A stretch of DNA of 44,630 nucleotides from Mycobacterium sp. E2479 (GTDB lineage Bacteria > Actinomycetota > Actinomycetes > Mycobacteriales > Mycobacteriaceae), in NCBI RefSeq assembly GCF_001667925.1, contig NZ_LZJR01000155.1:1-44630 (forward strand), read 5' to 3'. The notes under the pieces are model-generated. The model was not told where the DNA came from. It did no database searches and worked only from the letters and a program-made list of their open reading frames with translations. Numbering within the stretch: the stretch's first letter is position 1; each line of letters starts with the position of its first letter. This document shows positions 7,235-16,685 of this stretch, in pieces. Position numbers and translations under genes: made by a program.

Positions 7235-8224
7235 ATGAGCGCAACAAGCGATTTAGCGGATCTGGCGGCGCGTTTCGACGCCGACCGACGACATCTGAGG
7301 TCGGTGGCGTTCCAGCTGCTGGGCTCGGTGGACGACGCCGACGACGCCGTGCAGTCGGCGTGGCTCAAGGCCAGTCGTGCCGACTTCGATGCCGTCGAGA
7401 ATCTCACCGGTTGGTTCACGACCATCACCGCACGCGAGGCGTTCGACCAGCTTCGGGTGCGCAAGCGGCGCGCCGAACAACCGATAGCCGGGACCGAGGA
7501 GCTGGACCGGCTGGCCCAGACGGCACCGGCCGACGAAGACACCCTGCTGACGGAGTCGGTGAGCAGCGCGCTGCTCGTAGTGCTCGACCGGCTGTCCCCG
7601 GCGCAGCGCGTCGCGTTCGTGCTGCACGACGTCTTCGCGATGCCGTTCGAACAGATCGCCGCGGTGATGCATCGGTCACCGGACGCGACCAAAAAGCTGG
7701 CCAGCAGGGCGCGTAGCCGTCTTCATGCCGAGCCGGCCGACCCTGGGCGCCGGACGGCCACGCACCTGAAGGTGGTCGAGGCGTTCCTGACGGCCTCACG
7801 CGGCGGTGACATCGCGGGCCTGCTCGAACTGTTGGCGCCCGAGGTGGTGCGCACGGTCGACCCGGCGCTCGTCCCGGCCGACGTGCCGACAACGTTGCGC
7901 GGCGCCCGCGAGGTCGCGGTGGAAACTCGTCGGTTCGCGCTTCGAGCACGCGCCGGTGCTGTCATGCTCATCGACGGGGCGCCGGGCATCGTGCTCGCGG
8001 CCCGCGGGCGCGCTCAAGTCCTGCTGGTGATCGGCATCGGCGCCGACGGTCGCATCCACACGATCGACATCACCGGCAATGCCGAGCGAATCCGTCGGAC
8101 CGCGTTGACGCTGCCGCGGTGGCCGATCCAGGAACATCACAAGCTCATCGGGTACCAAGGACGTCAGACACAGTCGGCCAAAAAGCCGGCTACGGGGCAA
8201 GGCCGGGAGAGTCATGCTCGATAA
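7235..8224 (+). CDS. ECF sigma factor, SigJ/ECF41 type with SnoaL-like C-terminal domain
   Basis: Protein of 329 residues. Sigma region 2 is at about residues 12-75 (RHLRSVAFQLLGSVDDADDAVQSAWLK in part, WFTTITAREAFDQLR) and region 4 at about 105-165 (RLSPAQRVAFVLHDVF, FEQIAAVMHRSPDATKKLASRAR). A SnoaL-like domain follows (VEAFLTASRGGDIAGLLELLAPEV to the end), which in ECF41 sigma factors modulates activity instead of a separate anti-sigma factor. The ATG has AAAGGTGACCC before it. The 3' end overlaps the sugar-binding lipoprotein gene by 11 bp, an unusual coupling of a sigma factor to an importer operon. The target promoters are not visible. Confidence 0.88.
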   Translation: MSATSDLADLAARFDADRRHLRSVAFQLLGSVDDADDAVQSAWLKASRADFDAVENLTGWFTTITAREAFDQLRVRKRRAEQPIAGTEELDRLAQTAPADEDTLLTESVSSALLVVLDRLSPAQRVAFVLHDVFAMPFEQIAAVMHRSPDATKKLASRARSRLHAEPADPGRRTATHLKVVEAFLTASRGGDIAGLLELLAPEVVRTVDPALVPADVPTTLRGAREVAVETRRFALRARAGAVMLIDGAPGIVLAARGRAQVLLVIGIGADGRIHTIDITGNAERIRRTALTLPRWPIQEHHKLIGYQGRQTQSAKKPATGQGRESHAR

Positions 8225-9539
8225 ACCGTTCGGACGGCGCAACCTGCTGCGGGGCGCAGGCGCGCTGTCCGCGGCCGCGCTGGCACCGTGGCCGGCCGGG
8301 TGTGCGCCCGAAGACGACGCCCTCACCTTCTTTTTCGCGGCCAACCCCGACGAGCGCGACGCAAGGATGCGGATCGTCGACGAGTTTGCGCGCCGTCATC
8401 CCGATATCAAGGTTCGGCCGCTGCAGTCCGGTCCGAGCGTCATGCAACAGCTTTCGACGTTCTGCGTCGGCGGCAAGTGCCCCGATGTGCTGATGACGTG
8501 GGAACTGTCCTACGCCGAGCTCGCCGAGCGCGGTGTCCTGCTGGACATGAACACGCTCTTGGCACGCGACAAAGCGTTTGCCGACCAGCTCAAGGGCGAC
8601 AGCATTCCGGAGCTGTATGAAACCTTCACATTCAACGAAAAGCAGTACGCGCTGCCCGAGCAGTGGTCGGGCAACTACATGTTCTACAACAAGCGGCTCT
8701 TCGCTGAAGCCGGCGTGCCGGCGCCGCCCAAAACGTGGGAACAGCCCTGGGACTTCAGCGAATTCCTGGACGCCGCGCGCGCTCTGACCAAGCGTGACGC
8801 AGCCGGACGGGCCGCGCAGTATGGCTTCGTCAACACCTGGGGTACCTACTACTCGGCCGGCCTGTTCGCGATGAACAACGGCGTTGCCTGGTCCAACCCG
8901 CGGCTGAATCCGAGCCACTTCAACTTCGACCAGGGGCGGTTCCAGGAAGCGGTACAGTTCTACGCCGATCTGGCCAACACCTACCGGGTTGCGCCCAGCG
9001 CATCGGAGACCCAGTCGATGTCGACACCCAATCTTTTCGCGGTTGGACGAGCGGCGATCGCGCTCGGCGGTCATTGGCGCTACCAGACCTACATTCGGGC
9101 CGAGGATCTGGATTTCGATGTCGCCCCGTTGCCGGTCGGCCCCGCGCTGGGAAAGGGTCACGCCGCGTGTTCCGATATCGGCGCAACCGGACTGGCCATC
9201 TCGGCGAGCAGCCCCCGCAAGGAGCAGGCGTGGGAATTCGTGAAGTTCGCGACCGGTCCCATCGGGCAAGCGTTGATCGGTGAGACGTGTCTGTTCGTTC
9301 CGGTGCTGCGCTCAGCGCTGCGATCGGACGGATTCGCCAAGGCTCATCGACGGCTCGACAATCTCAGTGTGCTCACCGAAGGGCCCGCCCTTTCCCAAGG
9401 CTTGCCGATCACGCCGGCGTGGGAGAAGGTAAATGCCTTGATGGACCGCAACTTCGGTCCCATCCTGCGAGGCAACCAGCCGGCCAGCTCGTTGAACGGA
9501 TTGTCTCGCTCCGTGGACGAAGTGCTGCGCAGCCCATGA
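8214..9539 (+). CDS. Sugar ABC transporter substrate-binding lipoprotein (Rv2041c-like)
   Basis: Solute-binding protein of 441 residues of the carbohydrate-uptake-1 family. The N terminus has a twin-arginine motif (GRRNLLRG) and a lipobox-like WPAGC, so export by TAT and lipid anchoring are likely. Family features follow: DEFARRHPDIKVRPLQSG, ALPEQWSGNYMFYNKRLF, and the C-terminal ATGPIGQAL and NALMDRNFG. It would capture a sugar or glycerol-phosphate-type ligand outside the membrane for the two permeases that follow. The gene starts inside the end of the sigma factor gene and its TGA overlaps the next ATG. The ligand cannot be told from sequence. Confidence 0.88.
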   Translation: MLDKPFGRRNLLRGAGALSAAALAPWPAGCAPEDDALTFFFAANPDERDARMRIVDEFARRHPDIKVRPLQSGPSVMQQLSTFCVGGKCPDVLMTWELSYAELAERGVLLDMNTLLARDKAFADQLKGDSIPELYETFTFNEKQYALPEQWSGNYMFYNKRLFAEAGVPAPPKTWEQPWDFSEFLDAARALTKRDAAGRAAQYGFVNTWGTYYSAGLFAMNNGVAWSNPRLNPSHFNFDQGRFQEAVQFYADLANTYRVAPSASETQSMSTPNLFAVGRAAIALGGHWRYQTYIRAEDLDFDVAPLPVGPALGKGHAACSDIGATGLAISASSPRKEQAWEFVKFATGPIGQALIGETCLFVPVLRSALRSDGFAKAHRRLDNLSVLTEGPALSQGLPITPAWEKVNALMDRNFGPILRGNQPASSLNGLSRSVDEVLRSP

Positions 9540-10492
9540 CCTCGACCGACGCGGCCGGCGCGATCGCCCCGGCCAGGAGGGCCCGGAAGGACAATAGCCC
9601 TTGGCGACGGCACGCGTGGGCCGGTCGGTTGTTCGTGGCGCCCAACATGGCGTCGGTCGCGGTGTTCATGCTGTTCCCACTTGGCTTCTCCCTCTACATG
9701 AGCTTTCAGCGGTGGGATGTGTTCACCCCGCCAAAATTCGTGGGCGTACAGAACTTCAAAGAATTATTCACCTCCGATCCGCTCTTCCTGATCGCGATCG
9801 GCAACACGGTGATCTTCACGCTCGGAACGGTGGTGCCGACGGTCCTCGTCAGCCTGGGCGTCGCTGGGATGCTGAACCAGAAGGTCAGGGGCATCGGCGT
9901 CTTCCGAACCATTGTCTTTCTGCCGCTGGCTATTTCATCGGTGGTGATGGCGGTGGTGTGGCAATTCGTTTTCAACACCGACAACGGCTTGCTCAACATC
10001 ATGCTTGGATGGCTGGGGCTTGGCCCGGTCCCGTGGTTGGTTGATCCTCACTGGGCCATGGCCTCGCTGTGCATCGTCAGCGTGTGGCGTAGCGTGCCCT
10101 TCGCCACCGTCGTCCTGCTGGCCGCGATGCAAGGCGTACCGGGAACGGTCTACGAGGCGGCCAAGATCGACGGTGCCAGCGAGATAAGGCAATTCGTCTC
10201 CATCACCGTTCCACTGATCCGAGGTTCGATATCGTTCGTAATCATCATCTCGGTCATCCACGCCTTCCAGGCGTTTGACATGATTTATGTCCTCAACGGC
10301 CCGAGCGGCGGGCCCGAATCGGCGACCTACGTCCTGGGCATCATGCTGTACCAGCACGCCTTCTCGTTCCTGGAATTCGGGTACGCCTCCGCGCTGGCTT
10401 GGGTGATGTTCGCCGTCTTGCTGGTGCTGACCGTGGTGCAGTTGCGGATCAGCCATCGACGATCTCTGGAGACGTCGCGTGGGCTTAAGTGA
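9536..10492 (+). CDS. Sugar ABC transporter permease 1 (Rv2040c-like, MalF/UgpA family)
   Basis: Membrane protein of 318 residues with about six transmembrane helices; the first follows RLFVAPNMASVAVF. The EAA loop that contacts the ATPase is EAAKIDGASEIRQFVSITVPLI. ATG at 9536 overlaps the upstream TGA (ATGA), which fixes this start against an upstream extension that would lie inside the previous gene. It pairs with the next permease to form the translocation channel. Confidence 0.9.
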   Translation: MTSTDAAGAIAPARRARKDNSPWRRHAWAGRLFVAPNMASVAVFMLFPLGFSLYMSFQRWDVFTPPKFVGVQNFKELFTSDPLFLIAIGNTVIFTLGTVVPTVLVSLGVAGMLNQKVRGIGVFRTIVFLPLAISSVVMAVVWQFVFNTDNGLLNIMLGWLGLGPVPWLVDPHWAMASLCIVSVWRSVPFATVVLLAAMQGVPGTVYEAAKIDGASEIRQFVSITVPLIRGSISFVIIISVIHAFQAFDMIYVLNGPSGGPESATYVLGIMLYQHAFSFLEFGYASALAWVMFAVLLVLTVVQLRISHRRSLETSRGLK

Positions 10493-11321
10493 GGGGGCTA
10501 TCAGGCACACTGTGGTGCGCGGCGGCATCGTGTACGGAGCGCTGCTCGCCGTCGCGTGGTGTGCCCTGTTCCCGATTGCGTGGGCGGTGTCGGGTTCGCT
10601 GAAAACGGAAGGCGAGGTCAGCGAACCCACACTGCTGCCTACCCACCCGCGGTGGTCCAATTACTCCGAGGTGTTCGAGTTGATGCCCTTCGGGCGAATG
10701 TTTTTCAACACCGTGCTGTACGCGGGCTGCGTCACCGCCGGGCATGTCTTTTTTTGCTCACTGGCCGGATACGCCTTTGCGCGACTGGATTTCCGTGGCC
10801 GCGACGCGTTGTTCGTCGTGTATCTCGGCACGTTGATGGTGCCGCTGACCGTCACCGTGATCCCACAGTTCCTGGTGATGCGGACGCTGGGCTGGGTCGA
10901 CACACCGTGGGCGATGATTGTGCCGGGCTTGTTCGGCAGCGCATTCGGTACGTATCTGATGCGGCAGTTCTTTCGCACCCTGCCCACCGATTTGGAGGAG
11001 GCGGCGATACTCGACGGTTGTTCACCATGGCAGGTCTATTGGCGAATCCTGCTGCCCCATGCGCGACCGGCGGTGATGGTGCTCGCCGTGCTCACCTGGG
11101 TCAACGTCTGGAACGATTTCCTGTGGCCGCTGCTGATGATTCAGCGTGACAGCCTGGCCACCCTGACCCTTGGCCTGGTCCGGATGAAGGGCGAATATGT
11201 CGCCCGGTGGCCGGTTCTGATGGCAACCTCGATGCTCATCATGCTGCCACTGGTCATCATCTATGCGATCGCGCAACGCTCGTTCGTCCGCGGAATCGCC
11301 GTCACGGGGATGGGCGGCTAG
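10479..11321 (+). CDS. Sugar ABC transporter permease 2 (Rv2039c-like, MalG/UgpE family)
   Basis: Membrane protein of 280 residues. It shows the MalG-type pattern: an N-terminal helix, ERxGxxx-like FNTVLYAGCVTAGHVFF, GTYLMRQFF and the EAA loop LEEAAILDGCSPWQVYWRILLP (shortened). The GTG start at 10479 overlaps the end of permease 1 by 14 bp and has GGAGA upstream. It ends 2 bp before the ATPase start. Confidence 0.9.
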   Translation: MGLSEGAIRHTVVRGGIVYGALLAVAWCALFPIAWAVSGSLKTEGEVSEPTLLPTHPRWSNYSEVFELMPFGRMFFNTVLYAGCVTAGHVFFCSLAGYAFARLDFRGRDALFVVYLGTLMVPLTVTVIPQFLVMRTLGWVDTPWAMIVPGLFGSAFGTYLMRQFFRTLPTDLEEAAILDGCSPWQVYWRILLPHARPAVMVLAVLTWVNVWNDFLWPLLMIQRDSLATLTLGLVRMKGEYVARWPVLMATSMLIMLPLVIIYAIAQRSFVRGIAVTGMGG

Positions 11322-11323
11322 CC

Positions 11324-12394
<1,071 letters not shown>

Positions 12395-12426
12395 TCATGC
12401 TGCGGCGCTGAGTCGGTCGGCGATGC

Positions 12427-12714
12427 CTATCCGCGGTAGCAGCGGAGCGCATGGACTCGACGCTGGACACGCGCGACGTCGTCAGGGGAGGGCAGCTGAT
12501 TGGTGATGCGGGTGATCTCCACGCCGATATCGATGGAACTGATCGGCCAGATCCGACGCCAGACGAGATCCATTGCGATGGCGGTGATGTCGTCGCCGCA
12601 GAGCCGTCGGCGGGTGAACGCCGCCATGGGCACATACCCGGCGGCCGGCACGCCGGAGGGGTAGCCGGCCCGGACGAACGCCATAATGCTCGTCACCCAA
12701 TGCGACAGGTCCAT
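12427..12714 (-). CDS. DUF3349 small protein
   Basis: Protein of 95 residues with the DUF3349 pattern known from several mycobacterial paralogues (such as Rv0543c): an N-terminal helix SIMAFVRAGYPSGVP, then the VPMAAFTRRRLCGDDITAIA core and a helix with DIGVEITRITNQLPS. These proteins are small helical bundles of unknown role. The start ATG at 12714 has AGGTGG about 6 bp upstream. It converges with the sugar ATPase (32 bp gap) and is divergent from the DUF3097 gene. Confidence 0.75.
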   Translation of the reverse strand: MDLSHWVTSIMAFVRAGYPSGVPAAGYVPMAAFTRRRLCGDDITAIAMDLVWRRIWPISSIDIGVEITRITNQLPSPDDVARVQRRVHALRCYRG

Positions 12715-12921
12715 ATGTCCACCTCGCTAACGCCGCAAGTTGCGCGTAAGCGGCAGTGCTTGCTTAGCTAGCAACGTACCATTGACGACGCCATCAGCTG
12801 GGTAACGCCACACAGTTAAAACGCAATTTTTTTAAGCGGTGTTGCCGGCGCATCGGAAGTGACTTCGGTGACGATCCGCCGAACATGGCGCGCCGTAACA
12901 AGGTTTGGCCGCAACCCTTTC

Positions 12922-12927
12922 TAGTAT
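12922..12927 (+). promoter_or_regulatory. -10 element of a probable leaderless transcript
   Basis: TAGTAT fits the mycobacterial -10 pattern TANNNT and lies 6 bp before the GTG at 12934. That is the spacing at which transcription starts on the first base of the start codon. No Shine-Dalgarno sequence precedes the GTG. The surrounding 12715-12933 gap also holds an A/T-rich patch near 12820-12835 and no other gene. Confidence 0.5.
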
Positions 12928-12933
12928 TGCCGC

Positions 12934-13767
12934 GTGGTGGATCGCTATGGGACCGATGTACTCGCCGCGAGACGACGCAAGCGCCGCTCGACCGAGCATC
13001 CGGCCGAACTGGGCCTGGTGGTCGAGGACGTGGAGACGGGATATGTCGGCGCGGTGGTGCGCGTCGAATACGGGCGGGTGGATCTAGAAGATCGACGCGG
13101 TCATGTGCGTGGCTTCCCTTTGGGCCCAGGGTATTTGCTCGACGGGCACCCCGTCATTCTCATCGCGCCGCGCCGGCCCGCGCCGACCGCCGGGGCCAGG
13201 ACCGCGTCCGGTTCGATCGCCGTGTCAGGCGTTCGCGCCCGGGTCGCCAGGGCCAGCCGAATCTACGTGGAAGGCCGCCACGACGCAGAGCTCATCGCGC
13301 AGGTGTGGGGCGAGGACTTGCGAATCGAAGGTGTCGTCGTCGAGCAGCTCGGTGGCGTCGACGACCTGGTCGACATTGTCGCCGAGTTCGCCCCGGGTCC
13401 TGGGCGCCGGCTGGGGGTGCTTGTCGATCACCTGGTGGCGGGTTCCAAGGAGGCGCGGATCGCCGATGCGGTGCGGCGGGGCCCCGGCGGCACCGACACT
13501 CTGGTCGTCGGACATCCGTACGTCGACATCTGGCAGGCCGTCAAACCGCAGCGGTTGGGCCTGGATGCGTGGCCGAAGGTGCCGCGGCAGGTGGACTGGA
13601 AGCACGGCGTGTGCCGGGCGCTCGGTCTGGCCCACCACGATCAGGCGGACATCGCCAGGGCCTGGCGGCATATCCGGTCGCGGGTGCACGACTGGAACGA
13701 TCTGGAGCCGGCGCTCATCAGCCGGGTCGAGGAACTCATCGACTTCGTGACCGCGCCGGTCTCCTGA
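12934..13767 (+). CDS. DUF3097 family protein with a Toprim-like segment
   Basis: Protein of 277 residues that I recognise as the actinobacterial DUF3097 family, of unknown function. Residues about 10-75 look like a small beta domain (LGLVVEDVETGYVGAVVRVE). Then comes RIYVEGRHDAELIAQVWG and, about 45 residues later, LGVLVDHLVAGSKEARIADAV, which resemble strand 1 (Glu) and the acidic strand of a Toprim fold. The family therefore may be a nuclease or primase relative, although the second Asp of a DxD pair is not seen. Start GTG 12934 (or 12937) fits a leaderless mRNA. EfeU follows after 92 bp. Confidence 0.7.
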   Translation: MVDRYGTDVLAARRRKRRSTEHPAELGLVVEDVETGYVGAVVRVEYGRVDLEDRRGHVRGFPLGPGYLLDGHPVILIAPRRPAPTAGARTASGSIAVSGVRARVARASRIYVEGRHDAELIAQVWGEDLRIEGVVVEQLGGVDDLVDIVAEFAPGPGRRLGVLVDHLVAGSKEARIADAVRRGPGGTDTLVVGHPYVDIWQAVKPQRLGLDAWPKVPRQVDWKHGVCRALGLAHHDQADIARAWRHIRSRVHDWNDLEPALISRVEELIDFVTAPVS

Positions 13768-13808
13768 CGCGGCAACCGGTGGACCAGGGCTGATGCCCCT
13801 CGCTTCAG

Positions 13809-13827
13809 TTCGGCTACGCTAAGCCGA
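13809..13827. promoter_or_regulatory. Candidate IdeR iron box before efeU
   Basis: TTCGGCTACGCTAAGCCGA matches the 19-bp IdeR consensus (TTAGGTTAGGCTAACCTAA) at 12 of 19 positions and keeps its inverted symmetry, 32 bp before the efeU ATG. A -10-like TACGCT lies inside it, so iron-loaded IdeR would block transcription. This is a match by eye. Confidence 0.4.
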
Positions 13828-13859
13828 CGGTCCCGACAGGCGGGACGGAAATAAGGCGT

Positions 13860-15470
13860 ATGCAGGGCATATTCGGCGTATTCATTGGCACGTTCCTCAT
13901 CGGTCTCCGCGAAGGCCTAGAGGCGTCGTTGATCGTGAGCATCGTCGGCGCCTTCCTCAAGCGAAACGGCCGGTCCGTCCGACCGATGTTTACCGGCGTC
14001 GCCCTGGCCGTGCTGCTCAGCGTCGGCGTGGGTGTAGGCCTCGACCTGGTCGCCGCGAGCCTGCCGCAGACCCAGCAGGAGATGATGGAAACCGTCATCA
14101 ACGCCATCGCGGTGGTGTTCGTGACGTCGATGATCATCTGGATGAACGGCAACGCCGCGCAGCTCAAGGGGGAGCTCGAGCGTGACGCCCGTCGGGCGGT
14201 CAACCGTGGTGGCGCGTTCGCCCTGGCTGCGATGGCGTTCCTCGCCGTCCTCAAGGAGGGGTTCGAGACGTCGGTGTTCTTGCTCGCCGCCGCCGAGACG
14301 TCGCACGGCAACCGGTGGTTCGCCGTGCTGGGCGGCGTCGCGGGCATCCTGGTGGCGGTCGGGCTCGGCGTGGGCCTGTACTACGGCGGCCTGCGGCTCA
14401 ACCTCGGCCGGTTCTTCCGGGTCACCGGGGTGTTCCTGGTGCTGATCGCCGCCGGGCTGGTGCTGGGCGCGCTGCGCACCGCGCACGAGGCCGGTTGGGT
14501 GAGCATTGGCCAGCAGCAGTTGCTCGATCTGTCCGGCTGGATACCGAGCAATTCGGTGCTGGGCGCGGCGACGACCGGCGTCTTCGGCATCCCCGCCGAC
14601 CCTCGCCTCATCGAGGTGCTGGGGTGGCTGCTGTATGCCGTGCCGGTGCTGGTCGTTTTTCTCTGGCCCGCCCGGCTCGCGGCGACGCCCCGAGCCCGCA
14701 GCCGGCTGTTCGCGGCGACGTCGGCGGTGCTCATCATCGTCGGGGCGGGGCTGGTGATCATGACGCCCGCGGCTGGCTCGTCGCCGACGATGCCGGTGCG
14801 GACCGTCACCGACCGCTCCGGCCACACCGCCGCGGTGTCGATGGTGGCCGGGCCACACGGACGCGAGCTGAGCGTCGCCCGCCAGGGCACCTCGACCGTC
14901 CGCAACATCGTGCTTGTCCCGGCGGACGACCAAACAATCGACGGCGTGCCCGTACAGGTATGGCAGGCTTCCGAGGTCACCGGGGCCGACGGTGCGCCGC
15001 AAGTCACGCTGGACCAGTTGCTGAGTATGACGGGGGGCCGGCTGCCGGTCGGCCTCGCGGCGGGACGCACCCCAGGACCCTTTCAGGGCCAATGGTCAAC
15101 GACCACCGTGTATACCGTCTTCGCGCGGGGTGATTCGGTGGTCAGTGCGCACGCGACGAGCAACCGCACGGCGCTTTTGACCGGCGGTGGGTTGGCAGGG
15201 GCCAAAACCGTCAGCCTTGGTGGGCTGGAAACTGACTGGTCCACGTCCGCGGCCGAAGACCACTCGAAACTCGCTGAAATCGCCGCGAGTGAGCGCAATC
15301 GCGGGGAGCGGCGGCTGTGGAATCTCTGGATTCCGCTGACACTAGCTGGTTTTGCGTTGGCGTGCGCGCTGTTTGCGACAGCCTCGGCGCGCGTGGACCG
15401 CCGGCGAGAGGATGAGAGGAAATCGATTGATGGTGCGGCGCATCACCTCGATAGCGTGCCGGTCTCGTGA
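13860..15470 (+). CDS. efeU: EfeU, high-affinity iron permease (FTR1 family) with C-terminal extension
   Basis: Membrane permease of the EfeUOB iron-uptake system. Two acidic iron-handling motifs of the FTR1 family are present: GLREGLEASL in helix 1 (residues 17-26) and LKEGFETSVF around residue 137. Seven or so hydrophobic helices run to about residue 305. The remaining part (about 310-500) is a soluble, probably extracytoplasmic domain (PVRTVTDRSGHTAAVSMV onward), followed by a final transmembrane helix (LWIPLTLAGFALACALF) and a short cytoplasmic tail. At 536 residues it is almost twice the length of E. coli EfeU. efeO overlaps its end by 41 bp. Confidence 0.88.
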   Translation: MQGIFGVFIGTFLIGLREGLEASLIVSIVGAFLKRNGRSVRPMFTGVALAVLLSVGVGVGLDLVAASLPQTQQEMMETVINAIAVVFVTSMIIWMNGNAAQLKGELERDARRAVNRGGAFALAAMAFLAVLKEGFETSVFLLAAAETSHGNRWFAVLGGVAGILVAVGLGVGLYYGGLRLNLGRFFRVTGVFLVLIAAGLVLGALRTAHEAGWVSIGQQQLLDLSGWIPSNSVLGAATTGVFGIPADPRLIEVLGWLLYAVPVLVVFLWPARLAATPRARSRLFAATSAVLIIVGAGLVIMTPAAGSSPTMPVRTVTDRSGHTAAVSMVAGPHGRELSVARQGTSTVRNIVLVPADDQTIDGVPVQVWQASEVTGADGAPQVTLDQLLSMTGGRLPVGLAAGRTPGPFQGQWSTTTVYTVFARGDSVVSAHATSNRTALLTGGGLAGAKTVSLGGLETDWSTSAAEDHSKLAEIAASERNRGERRLWNLWIPLTLAGFALACALFATASARVDRRREDERKSIDGAAHHLDSVPVS

Positions 15471-16683
15471 GTTCTGTTTGACTGCAACGGTTCTTGTTGC
15501 CGCGGTGGTGTCGATGGCGACCGCATGCGGCCACTCGGGTGATAAGTCGAACCACGCTCAGCAATCGAAGCCCGCTGGCACCAACGCGATCAAGGTGACC
15601 ATGTCCAACAGCGGGGGCCGGGACGGCTGCGCATTGGACACCAACAGCGTGCCCGCCGGGCCGGTGACCTTCACGGTCGCCAACACGAACGCGCCTGGCA
15701 TCAGCGAGGTCGAATTGCTCAGGGATCAGCGGATTGTGGGTGAGAAAGAGAACCTTGCGCCCGGCCTGGATCCGGTGTCGTTCACGCTTTCGCTGGACGG
15801 CGGCTCCTACCAGGTCTACTGTCCGGGCGCGAGCACCGAGTATCAGACTCTGACGGTGACCGGTGCGGCGCCGGCCACCCCAACGGGCACCGTGGCGACC
15901 ATCCTCGGCCAGGGTACCAAGGACTACGCCGCCTACATCGTCAACCAGATCGGTCAGCTCAACGACGGCGTCAAGGCGCTCGATGCCGCAGTGCAATCGG
16001 GCAACATCGACGCGGCGAAGGCTACCTACGCCAAGGCCCGGTTGTTCTGGGAGCGTTCGGAATCCACCGTGGAGGGCTTCGTACTTCCGGGCTTCGCGGT
16101 CGGTGACAATGCGGGCAACCTGGACTATCTGATCGACATGCGTGAGTCGACGCCGGTCGACGCCAAGGTCGGTTGGAAGGGCTTCCACGCCATCGAGCGC
16201 GATCTGTGGCAGGGTGGCGCGATCACACCGGGGACCAAGGCTTTCAGCACCGAACTCCTAGGCAACGTCGACAAATTGAACGGCATCGTCGCGACCCTGC
16301 AGTATAAGCCCGAGGATCTGGCAAACGGCGCCAGCGACCTGATCGAAGAGGTTCAGAACACCAAAATCACGGGTGAAGAGGAGGCCTTCAGTCACATTGA
16401 CCTAGTGGACTTTTCGGGCAATGTCGAAGGCGCCCAGCAGGCGTACGCCTCGCTCCGTCCGGGGCTGGAGAAGATCGACGGCAATCTGGTCCACCAGATC
16501 GATCAGCAATTCCAAACAGTGCTCGCCACGCTGGACGGGTACCGCGACCCGGCCGCGCTCGGCGGCTACAAGACCTACACCCCCGCGCTGAAGGCCAGCG
16601 ACGCACCGAAGCTGACTGCGGTGATCCAGCCGCTGCATCAGAGCCTGTCCACCGTCGCCCAAAAAGTCGTCACGGCCGGCTGA
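15430..16683 (+). CDS. efeO: EfeO, iron-uptake lipoprotein with cupredoxin and M75 domains
   Basis: Extracytoplasmic partner of EfeU, 417 residues. ATG at 15430 is chosen because AGAGGAA precedes it at 8-10 bp and the product then begins with a signal peptide ending in a lipobox-like ATAC (Cys33); other in-frame starts at 15352 and 15412 lie deeper in efeU. Residues about 50-140 form a cupredoxin-like domain (TFTVANTNAPG, GSYQVYCPG). Residues about 150-417 form the imelysin/M75 helical domain with its metal motif HxxE in GFHAIERDLW. efeB begins 2 bp after the stop. Confidence 0.88.
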   Translation: MVRRITSIACRSREFCLTATVLVAAVVSMATACGHSGDKSNHAQQSKPAGTNAIKVTMSNSGGRDGCALDTNSVPAGPVTFTVANTNAPGISEVELLRDQRIVGEKENLAPGLDPVSFTLSLDGGSYQVYCPGASTEYQTLTVTGAAPATPTGTVATILGQGTKDYAAYIVNQIGQLNDGVKALDAAVQSGNIDAAKATYAKARLFWERSESTVEGFVLPGFAVGDNAGNLDYLIDMRESTPVDAKVGWKGFHAIERDLWQGGAITPGTKAFSTELLGNVDKLNGIVATLQYKPEDLANGASDLIEEVQNTKITGEEEAFSHIDLVDFSGNVEGAQQAYASLRPGLEKIDGNLVHQIDQQFQTVLATLDGYRDPAALGGYKTYTPALKASDAPKLTAVIQPLHQSLSTVAQKVVTAG

Positions 16684-16685
16684 TC

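Noticed and set aside
13917..15092. Antisense frame of 391 codons opposite efeU
   Set aside because: His/Arg-rich shadow with no motif.
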